64,000 nucleotides of DNA from Limnohabitans sp. 2KL-1 (GTDB lineage Bacteria > Pseudomonadota > Gammaproteobacteria > Burkholderiales > Burkholderiaceae_C): positions 124,001 through 188,000 of the forward strand of contig NZ_NESL01000001.1 in the NCBI RefSeq assembly GCF_003063435.1, given 5' to 3'. How positions within the stretch are numbered: the first letter of the stretch is position 1; each line of letters begins with the position of its first letter. Shown piece after piece: positions 57,939 to 64,000 of this stretch. The translations under genes were made by a program, and so were the position numbers. The notes beneath the pieces are model-generated. The model did not search any database and was not told the DNA's origin. It saw only the letters and a program-made list of their open reading frames with translations.

Positions 57939-59138
57939 ATGCAGACCGCACAAGCCAAGATGGGCTCGCCCGCCCACAGCCCCTGGCTGATCGCCAACTT
58001 GCTGGCGCAAATCTCCTTTGGCCTCTTGGCCATGACCTTGTGCCTGCCCTCCATGCAGGAGTGGGGCACCATTTTTAACACCCGCCAGGCCGATGTGCAG
58101 CTGACCTTCAGTGGCTATGTGGTCGCCTACGGCGCTTTGCAGCTGGTGTACGGCCCGCTGTCTGACCGGCATGGACGCAAACCCATTTTGATGCTGGGCC
58201 TGGTGGTGGCGGGGCTGGCCTCGGTCATGGCCGCACTGGCCACCGACATCGCCACGCTCACCGCTGCCCGTGTGCTGCAAGGCGCGGGCAGCGCGGCCAG
58301 CATGGTGGTCAGCCGCTCCATGGTGCAAGACCTGTTCACCGGGCCACAGCGCACCCGTGTCATGGCCTACATCGGCATGGCGCTGGGCATGTGCCCGCCG
58401 CTGGCCACGCTGATCGGCGGGCAGATCCATGTGCGTTACGGCTGGCAAACCAACTTCGTGCTGCTGGCGGTGTTGGCGGCGGTGCTGCTGGTGGCCGCAT
58501 GGCTGGGTTTGCCGCGTGTGGCCAAACCTGCGCCTGCACCGGGCCACTGGCTGCGGTCCATGCTCAGCGCCTACGCCCGTTTGCTGCGAGAGCCGCGTTT
58601 TTTGCTGTACGTCGCCATCCTCGCCGCCACCACCGCCACGTTTTATGCCTTCCTCGCCGGGGCACCCATCGTGCTCAAGGGTTACGGCATCGGCCCGGAC
58701 GGGATTGGCTGGTTCATCATGGCCGTACCCGTTTCGTACATTTTGGGCAACTTCATGACGTCGCGGCTGATTGCGCAGGCGGGCGAATCGCGCGTGATGG
58801 CCTGGGGCCAGGCCCTGACGCTGGGCGGCCTGGTCGTGATGCTGGCGCTGGGGCTGTTTGGCGTGCAGACGGCTTTGGCTGTGGCCCTGCCGCTGCTCTT
58901 GCTGGGCTTTGGCCATGGCCTGCTCAACCCGCCTGCGCTGGCGGGGACCGTGGGCGTGCTGCCCGCGCTGGCCGGATCGGCCGCTGCCGTGGCTGGCCTG
59001 ATGCAGCAGCTCACCGGGGCCACCGGGGGTTATCTGGTGGGCCTGGTGCCGCACGAAGGCGCGGTCAACCTGGGCTGGATGATGCTGGCGTTTGCCCTGA
59101 CCGGCGCGACAGCGCAGTTTTTTCTGCGCAGGCATTGA
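57939..59138 (+). CDS. Bcr/CflA-type multidrug MFS transporter
   Basis: Protein of 399 aa with twelve membrane segments. The MFS loop motif YGPLSDRHGRKPILMLGL lies after segment 2 (about residues 71-88) and the antiporter motif C-like GAGSAASMVVSRSMVQDLF follows. This is the DHA1 Bcr/CflA group, which exports drugs or metabolites such as cysteine. It begins 1 base after metW, so it is probably co-transcribed with the methionine genes; export of a sulfur amino acid is a possible link. Confidence 0.9.
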   Translation: MQTAQAKMGSPAHSPWLIANLLAQISFGLLAMTLCLPSMQEWGTIFNTRQADVQLTFSGYVVAYGALQLVYGPLSDRHGRKPILMLGLVVAGLASVMAALATDIATLTAARVLQGAGSAASMVVSRSMVQDLFTGPQRTRVMAYIGMALGMCPPLATLIGGQIHVRYGWQTNFVLLAVLAAVLLVAAWLGLPRVAKPAPAPGHWLRSMLSAYARLLREPRFLLYVAILAATTATFYAFLAGAPIVLKGYGIGPDGIGWFIMAVPVSYILGNFMTSRLIAQAGESRVMAWGQALTLGGLVVMLALGLFGVQTALAVALPLLLLGFGHGLLNPPALAGTVGVLPALAGSAAAVAGLMQQLTGATGGYLVGLVPHEGAVNLGWMMLAFALTGATAQFFLRRH

Positions 59139-59204
59139 GCCACTGCAAGGCCTGATGCCAGGCAGGTCTGCCGCAGCGGGCGTTTTCGGTGTAGGCTGAA
59201 ACCC

Positions 59205-60815
59205 ATGGACACTCCTGCCCCAACCAACCTCACCTTGTCTGCCACCAACGCCTCGCCTGCCAGCACTGCAGAACGGGCATCGCCCCTGTCCTTGCGCCGT
59301 GTGGCCATCGACACTTACCGCGAAAACGTGGCCTACCTCAACCGCAATTGCGCCATTTACCGCGCCGAGGGCTTTCAAGCGCTGTCCAAAATACAAGTGC
59401 GGGCCAATGGGCGGCATGTGTTGGCCACACTCAATGTGGTGGACGACGACAGCATCGTGGCCTGCGGCGAAGTGGGCTTGTCCGAAGACGCCTTCCAACA
59501 TTTGGGCATCCCTGACGGGCACACCGCATCGGTCTCTCAGGCCGAGCCGCCCGCATCGATGGAAGCGCTGTTTCGCAAGATCAACGGTGAGCGGCTGGAC
59601 AAGCCAGACTTCCACGCCATCGTGCAGGACATCGCCGCGCACCACTATTCCAAGATCGAACTCACGGCCTTTGTGGTGGCCACCAACCGGGGCGAGATGG
59701 ACCGCGAAGAGGTCTACTTCCTGACCGAAGCCATGGTGGCAGCTGGTCGCCGGCTGGACTGGCGCGAGCCGCTGGTGGTCGACAAGCACTGCATCGGCGG
59801 CATCCCCGGCAACCGCACCTCGATGCTGGTCGTGCCCATCCTGGCGGCCTACGGCATCCTGTGCCCCAAGACCTCGTCTCGCGCCATCACCTCGCCCGCA
59901 GGCACGGCCGACACCATGGAAGTGCTGGCCGATGTGGAGCTGCCTTTTGAAAAGCTGGCCGAGATCGTGCGCACGCACCGGGGTTGTCTGGCCTGGGGCA
60001 GCACGGCCGATCTGTCGCCCGCGGACGATGTGCTGATCGCGGTCGAACGGCCGCTGTCGCTGGACTCTCCCGCGCAAATGGTGGCGTCCATCCTGTCCAA
60101 AAAAATCGCGGCGGGCTCCACCCATTTGGTGCTCGACATCCCGATTGGCCCCACCGCCAAAGTGCGCTCCATGCCCGAAGCGCAGCGCCTGCGCCGGTTG
60201 TTTGAATACGTGGCCTCTCGCATGCACCTGTCGCTTGAAGTGGTGATCACCGACGGCCGCCAGCCGGTGGGCCAGGGCGTGGGCCCCATGCTCGAAGCGC
60301 GCGACGTGATGCGCGTGCTCGAAAACGACCCGCGTGCACCCAACGACCTGCGGCAAAAATCGCTGCGGCTGGCCGGTCGCCTGATCGAAGCCAGCCCGGA
60401 TGTGCGCGGCGGCGACGGCTTTGCCATCGCACGCGACATCCTCGACTCCGGCCGAGCGCTCAGCCGCATGCAGGCCATCATCAACGCCCAAGGCGCACGC
60501 CCGTTTGACCACAACCACCCGCCGCTGGGCGCACTCACGCTGGAGGTGTGCGCCCCTGCCGACGGCGTGGTGATCGGCATCGACAACCTGCAGATCGCCC
60601 GCGTGGCCCGCATGGCCGGAGCCCCCAAAGTGCAAAGCGCCGGGGTGGACCTGCTGCACAAACTGGGCGACAGCGTCAAACAGGGCGCGCCTTTGTTTCG
60701 CGTGCACGCCGCCTACCCGAGCGATCTGGAATTTGCCGCGCAGCTGTGCCGCAAAGCCAGCGGCTACACCCTGGGTCAGGCCGATGAAGTGCCGCATGTG
60801 TTTGTCGAGTTTTGA
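59205..60815 (+). CDS. Thymidine phosphorylase family protein (AMP phosphorylase-like)
   Basis: Protein of 536 aa. An N-terminal beta-rich extension of about 110 residues precedes the phosphorylase core with [55 protein letters not shown], and ends with the PYNP-type C-terminal domain ([51 protein letters not shown]). The long form with the N-terminal extension is the archaeal-type AMP phosphorylase/thymidine phosphorylase subgroup, which in archaea turns AMP and phosphate into adenine and ribose-1,5-bisphosphate. A PRPP-synthetase-like gene follows after 13 bases. Confidence 0.85.
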   Translation: MDTPAPTNLTLSATNASPASTAERASPLSLRRVAIDTYRENVAYLNRNCAIYRAEGFQALSKIQVRANGRHVLATLNVVDDDSIVACGEVGLSEDAFQHLGIPDGHTASVSQAEPPASMEALFRKINGERLDKPDFHAIVQDIAAHHYSKIELTAFVVATNRGEMDREEVYFLTEAMVAAGRRLDWREPLVVDKHCIGGIPGNRTSMLVVPILAAYGILCPKTSSRAITSPAGTADTMEVLADVELPFEKLAEIVRTHRGCLAWGSTADLSPADDVLIAVERPLSLDSPAQMVASILSKKIAAGSTHLVLDIPIGPTAKVRSMPEAQRLRRLFEYVASRMHLSLEVVITDGRQPVGQGVGPMLEARDVMRVLENDPRAPNDLRQKSLRLAGRLIEASPDVRGGDGFAIARDILDSGRALSRMQAIINAQGARPFDHNHPPLGALTLEVCAPADGVVIGIDNLQIARVARMAGAPKVQSAGVDLLHKLGDSVKQGAPLFRVHAAYPSDLEFAAQLCRKASGYTLGQADEVPHVFVEF

Positions 60816-60828
60816 AGAAGGTGTGCGG

Positions 60829-61740
60829 ATGTCTGAACGCGGTGCATTGCTCTACTTTGAAGACGAGACCCCCACTGCCTTGCGCCTGGCCGAGGCCGCT
60901 GGGCTGGTGCCGCACCGGGTAGAACGCCACCGCTTTCCCGACGGCGAAACCCAGCTGACCCTGCCCGCGCACTTGCCCCCGCGTGTGGTGCTGCTGCGCA
61001 GCCTGCACCAGCCAAATGACAAACTGACCGAGCTGCTGCTGGCCTCGCCCACCGCACGCCAACTGGGCGCACAACACCTCAGCCTGGTCGCGCCCTACCT
61101 GGCCTACATGCGGCAAGACATGGCGTTTGCCCCAGGCCAGGCCGTGAGCCAGCGCATCGTGGGCACCTGGCTGGCCACGATGTTTGACGCGGTCATCACC
61201 GTGGACCCGCACCTGCACCGGGTGACCACCCTGGCCGAAGCGGTGCCCGCCCATCAGGCCATCGCGCTCAGCGCGGCACCGCTGCTGGGCGACTGGATTG
61301 CGCAGCACCGCCCCGGCGCTTTCTTGCTGGGGCCCGACAGCGAATCAGCGCAATGGGTCACCCAAGCCGCCGCTGCCCACGGCCTTCAACATGCGGTGTG
61401 CAGCAAAGAGCGCCTAGGCGACCGCGCTGTACGCATCGCGCTGCCCGCATGCGACCTGCGCGGCCAGGCCGTGGTGCTGCTGGACGACGTGGCCAGCAGC
61501 GGCCACACCCTGGCCACCGCCGCCGCGCTGGCCCTGGCCGCAGGCGCGGCCAGCGTGGACGTGGCCGTGACGCACGCCCTGCTGGCAGGCGATGCGCTGC
61601 AGCGCATCCATGCAGCTGGCGTGGGCGAGTTCTGGAGCACGGACAGCGTGGCGCATGAAAGCAATGTGGTGGGATTGGCGTCGATGCTGGCGCAAGCGCT
61701 CAGGGCATGTGAACCGGCCGGAAGCGTTCTGGACAGGTGA
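60829..61740 (+). CDS. Ribose-phosphate diphosphokinase-like protein
   Basis: Protein of 303 aa from ATG 60829. FPDGETQL (about 37-44), the flexible-loop segment YLAYMRQDMAFAPGQAVSQRIVG, DPHLHR and the PRPP loop VVLLDDVASSGHTL are all recognisable, so it belongs to the PRPP synthetase/PRTase family in its short archaeal-like form. The usual KRR in the loop is replaced, so substrate may differ from ribose-5-phosphate plus ATP. Being paired with an AMP-phosphorylase-like gene it may use ribose-1,5-bisphosphate or supply PRPP from nucleotide breakdown. Confidence 0.8.
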   Translation: MSERGALLYFEDETPTALRLAEAAGLVPHRVERHRFPDGETQLTLPAHLPPRVVLLRSLHQPNDKLTELLLASPTARQLGAQHLSLVAPYLAYMRQDMAFAPGQAVSQRIVGTWLATMFDAVITVDPHLHRVTTLAEAVPAHQAIALSAAPLLGDWIAQHRPGAFLLGPDSESAQWVTQAAAAHGLQHAVCSKERLGDRAVRIALPACDLRGQAVVLLDDVASSGHTLATAAALALAAGAASVDVAVTHALLAGDALQRIHAAGVGEFWSTDSVAHESNVVGLASMLAQALRACEPAGSVLDR

Positions 61741-61764
61741 AACGCTCCGGCGATGGTGGCGTCA

Positions 61765-63099
61765 TCACGCAAAAGTTTCGGTCATCAAGGTTTTGTACCA
61801 AGTGGACATTTTGGTGAAATTTCCGGTGCTCGCGCCATGGGCTTCGGTCGGCCCAGTTTGGGTGCTGATTTGGTCCCGGGCCACATACTTCCAGCTCGAA
61901 TCAGGCTGTCGTTCGTACTGGTAAACCGCTGTGAGCCAAGAGGCCAGCGTGTTGCTCAGGGGCGAGTAACAGGCGGAATTCGCCGTCGGCGTGGCATAGG
62001 GTTGCTGGTTGGCAAACAGGCGCAAGATGGCATCCGCGCAAATCTTGGCACCTTGATTGCCGACGTGACCTGCTTTGGGCAAAGACGTTTTAGCCGCGTC
62101 ACCAATCACATGGATGCCGGGTTTGATCGTGCTTTCGAAAGAGACGCCATTGACGGGTGCGAACCCCGTGTCGTCACACAGGCCCATGCTTTGCGCGATC
62201 AAGCCGGCCCTCTGGGCTGGGATGATGTTGAGCAAATCACCGGCATGGTTTTCGGTAAACCCGGTGCCCACGATGTCCACCGTCACCGTTCCGCTGTAGT
62301 TGGCGGTGCCAGCCGTGATGAATTTGATTTTTCGCCCCGCCAGGTAAGTCAAGTTATTGCCGTACAAGGTGCTGAAGGCATTTTTGAAATTGGCCGGCTC
62401 GGCCATCACATCGGGGTTGGCATCGAGCACCACGATGCGTGCGCCCGGCTTGTTCCGTTTGAGGTAGTCCGCAATCACACAAGCGCGTTCGTAAGGACCG
62501 GGGGGGCAACGGTAAGGTGCCGGCGGAATGCTCATGATGAAGGTGCCCGTGGGTGGCAGTGCGAAGAGCAAATCGCGCAACTGGGTTGTTTGAGGGCCTG
62601 CTTGCCAAGCATGCAGGACCGCCGTGGGTTGGGCGATGTTGTCCAGTACGGTGTCAAAGCTGATGCCGGGGGCGACCACAACGCGGTCACAGCTCAGCGG
62701 TGTGGCCAGTCCTGCCACGTTGACATTCCAGCCTGAACCATTGGCGGACACGCCGGTGACGCTGCCTTTGACGATTTTCACGCCGTAATTGGTGGCGAGC
62801 TTGCTCCAGTTGTAGTTGAGCAGGGAAGGCAGGTACTGGCCTGTGACGACCAGATTGCTCATGATGTTGGAGACATAGGTGGTCGAAGGTTCAACGATCG
62901 TCACATCGACGGTCTTGTTGCTCCAAAGGCGCAGGTATTTGGCCACTGTGGCACCGGCCATGCCGCCACCGATGACCACAATTTTTTTAGTGGGGGCTGC
63001 CAAGCCAAAGGCCGGGAACGTGGTGGCCAATGCGGTCCCCGCACCCATGGCGGTCAGAAGGCGTCTGCGGCTGAGCGAAAAATCAAATGGACTTGTCAT
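61765..63099 (-). CDS. fccB: Flavocytochrome c sulfide dehydrogenase flavoprotein subunit
   Basis: Protein of 444 aa from ATG 63099. A twin-arginine signal (SRRRLLTAMGAGTALATTFPAFGLAA) directs it to the periplasm. FAD-binding GGGMAGATVAKYLR, and the Cys motif APYRCPPGPYERAC with a later Cys (NSACYSPL), which form the redox disulfide and the covalent flavin site in FccB. The C-terminus (SWLTAVYQYERQPDSSWKYVARD) is the FCSD flavin-binding domain. It oxidises sulfide to sulfur with the cytochrome subunit encoded just upstream (10 bases between genes). Confidence 0.9.
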   Translation of the reverse strand: MTSPFDFSLSRRRLLTAMGAGTALATTFPAFGLAAPTKKIVVIGGGMAGATVAKYLRLWSNKTVDVTIVEPSTTYVSNIMSNLVVTGQYLPSLLNYNWSKLATNYGVKIVKGSVTGVSANGSGWNVNVAGLATPLSCDRVVVAPGISFDTVLDNIAQPTAVLHAWQAGPQTTQLRDLLFALPPTGTFIMSIPPAPYRCPPGPYERACVIADYLKRNKPGARIVVLDANPDVMAEPANFKNAFSTLYGNNLTYLAGRKIKFITAGTANYSGTVTVDIVGTGFTENHAGDLLNIIPAQRAGLIAQSMGLCDDTGFAPVNGVSFESTIKPGIHVIGDAAKTSLPKAGHVGNQGAKICADAILRLFANQQPYATPTANSACYSPLSNTLASWLTAVYQYERQPDSSWKYVARDQISTQTGPTEAHGASTGNFTKMSTWYKTLMTETFA

Positions 63100-63109
63100 G
63101 GCTGTCCCC

Positions 63110-63418
63110 TTATTTCTGTTTGGAGAAGTAATCGGCAATCATGTCCAATTGCTGCGAGGTGTATCCACGGGCATGTGGGACCATGATGCTGGAGCCAGCC
63201 GACTTTTTGCGCATGTCGTTGAGCTTGTTGAGCATGTCCTGCTTGCCATCGCCAGCCAAGGCATCAAAGGCCCCACTCTTGCCGTTCGTGCCATGGCATT
63301 GAAAACATCCCGATGCCAGCAGGCGGGCATCGTTGGCGACAAACTGAGCCGGGCTGGTTGCGGGCAGCAAAAAAGCCCAGGCTGTCAATGCGCCCAAAAT
63401 CCATGTTCGTGTGTGCAT
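63110..63418 (-). CDS. fccA: Cytochrome c subunit of sulfide dehydrogenase
   Basis: Protein of 102 aa from ATG 63418, with an AAAGGA site upstream. Signal peptide (TWILGALTAWAFLLPATSPAQ), one CxxCH haem motif (GCFQCHG) and a distal Met in SSIMVPHARGYT as axial ligand. It is a class I mono-haem cytochrome, the electron acceptor of FccB. It starts the two-gene operon fccA-fccB, which reads away from a palindromic operator. Confidence 0.88.
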   Translation of the reverse strand: MHTRTWILGALTAWAFLLPATSPAQFVANDARLLASGCFQCHGTNGKSGAFDALAGDGKQDMLNKLNDMRKKSAGSSIMVPHARGYTSQQLDMIADYFSKQK

Positions 63419-63430
63419 GGTGCGTCCTTT

Positions 63431-63452
63431 GATAAATATTTTCGTATTTATC
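63431..63452. promoter_or_regulatory. Perfect palindrome in the fccAB leader
   Basis: GATAAATA (63431-63438), spacer TTTTCG, TATTTATC (63445-63452). It lies 13-34 bases upstream of the fccA start, between a likely -10 (TATATT, reverse strand, 63468-63463) and the ribosome-binding site, where a repressor would block transcription. AT-rich palindromes like this are used by ArsR-type sulfide or persulfide sensors (BigR/SqrR), though the exact regulator is unknown. Confidence 0.6.
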
Positions 63453-63481
63453 AATTCTGACGAATATAAGCGCCGCAAGCG

Positions 63482-63495
63482 TTGATTTAAATCAA
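63482..63495. promoter_or_regulatory. Perfect FNR/CRP-type box upstream of fccAB
   Basis: TTGAT-TTAA-ATCAA matches the FNR consensus TTGAT-N4-ATCAA in every position. It is upstream of the probable fccA promoter, centred about 33 bases from the inferred start of transcription (or further if the start is nearer the gene), so activation under low oxygen is possible. Confidence 0.65.
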
Positions 63496-63803
63496 TGGGG
63501 AGCGAGCGCAGTGGTGACGTTTAGGACGCGTTCTCAGGGAGGCTCATGGTAGACATGGGGTCTGAAAAACGCGTGGCGGCAACCCGTTTCTTGACACTCA
63601 TGACCGTCCAGGCCAATGTGCAGCTTCAGGCCAAAGTGCCACTGCTGGCCTTTGCGTCAGTCGGATCAAGCAGCTGATCGTCTGTGCGCTCACCGATGTG
63701 TGCCGCACTCTTTGAAGCACGACATTTCAGCATGCTGATTGGCCCATCAAATCCCACCTAAGGGTTTGCCCTAGATGGAGATGGTGTCAGACAAATTATG
63801 ATA
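63496..63803. other. About 308 bases without a recognised gene
   Basis: No convincing frame on either strand; all frames are short or unrelated to known families. It separates the divergent fccA and VOC-family genes and probably carries upstream parts of both promoters. Confidence 0.4.
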
Positions 63804-63838
63804 ATTCCCATTTAATGAACTTTATTCCCATTAAATGA
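63804..63838. promoter_or_regulatory. Two operator-like repeats before the VOC gene
   Basis: ATTCCCATTTAATGA (63804-63818) and ATTCCCATTAAATGA (63824-63838) are 20 bases apart, two helical turns, in the same orientation. Each contains CATT-W-AATG, which is itself palindromic. Such spacing suggests a dimeric regulator bound on one face of the DNA. Confidence 0.5.
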
Positions 63839-63845
63839 GAAAGAT

Positions 63846-64000
63846 TTGAAATTGAAAATTCCAAATGCGCAACTGACCCATGCGGGGGTCTACGTCAAAA
63901 ACATGGAAGTCATGAAGGCGTTCTATACCAAGTACCTGGGTTTGATCGTTGTCGATCAGGGGGTCTTGAATGGAACGGAACTGACGTTCCTGTCCCGTTC
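63846..64000 (+). CDS. VOC-family (glyoxalase/dioxygenase fold) protein, 3' end beyond the window
   Basis: The frame from TTG 63846 (or 63852) encodes LKIPNAQLTHAGVYVKNMEV and continues MKAFYTKYLGLIVVDQG to the right edge, the typical first module of a vicinal oxygen chelate protein: HAGVYVKNMEVMKAFYTKYLG with the metal-binding His. Start codon is uncertain; no strong ribosome-binding site was seen. Function cannot be set from this fragment. Confidence 0.7.
   Translation, partial: MKLKIPNAQLTHAGVYVKNMEVMKAFYTKYLGLIVVDQGVLNGTELTFLSR

Noticed and set aside
57708..60797. A 1029-codon open frame on the reverse strand
   Set aside because: It is antisense to metW, the MFS gene and the phosphorylase, all of which are clear families. 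Its composition (Arg, Gly, His, Gln-rich) is typical of the antisense of GC-rich genes.

Overview
The window looks like a chromosome segment of a betaproteobacterium in the Burkholderiales, most likely Comamonadaceae (Limnohabitans or Rhodoferax-like). The support is the replication-origin order gyrB-dnaN-dnaA | rpmH-rnpA-yidD-yidC-mnmE, the metX-metW pair, a liv-type ABC operon, a kdsD-kdsC-lptC cluster and the protein sequences themselves. The assignment rests on gene order and recognised protein families; no database search was made.

Positions 1 to about 27.8 kb are an accessory and defence region next to the origin. From the left edge it holds an AbiEi/AbiEii-type nucleotidyltransferase toxin-antitoxin pair, an orphan antitoxin-like gene, a winged-helix/ATPase/STAS-like gene bracketed by a 260-bp direct repeat, an HNH endonuclease, and then a 16-kb locus (5.1-20.9 kb) that matches the SspBCD-SspFGH phosphorothioate-type defence system. 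The locus has two convergent operons. Forward is sspB-sspC-sspD. Reverse is sspF-sspG-sspH followed by two translationally coupled extra genes, a GIY-YIG nuclease and a DGQHR/DndB-like protein. A macro-domain gene lies upstream of sspF. No cysteine desulfurase (sspA) is present. Then come DUF3427 helicase remnants, a Fic gene bracketed by another direct repeat, a winged-helix gene, a second Fic gene, and a hipB-hipA pair in which hipA has lost its N-terminus.

Three places (1.6-3.3 kb, 22.6-24.3 kb and 26.2-30.1 kb) share one architecture: the 3' end of a resident gene (a conserved hypothetical gene, a DUF3427 gene, gyrB) is duplicated in direct orientation with cargo genes between the copies. 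This suggests a common way of acquiring cassettes in this region. No integrase or transposase was recognised.

From about 28 kb on the content is core metabolism and housekeeping: glutathione-dependent formaldehyde detoxification (frmA-fghA); replication initiation and gyrase; ribosomal protein L34, RNase P protein and membrane insertion (rpmH-rnpA-yidD-yidC) and tRNA modification (mnmE); a fatty acid desaturase and an SDR; a five-gene branched-chain amino-acid-type ABC transporter; a cupin; adenine salvage (apt); a Kef-type antiporter; Kdo biosynthesis and LPS export (kdsD-kdsC-lptC); a glycine-rich RNA-binding protein; an ammonium transporter with a sigma-54-like promoter; a GDT1-type manganese exporter; a formate/nitrite transporter; metXW under a SAM-II-like riboswitch; an MFS exporter; a phosphorylase/PRPP-synthetase-like pair; a flavocytochrome c sulfide dehydrogenase pair with palindromic operator and FNR-like sites; and the start of a VOC-family gene at the right edge. 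No rRNA, tRNA or CRISPR array was recognised.
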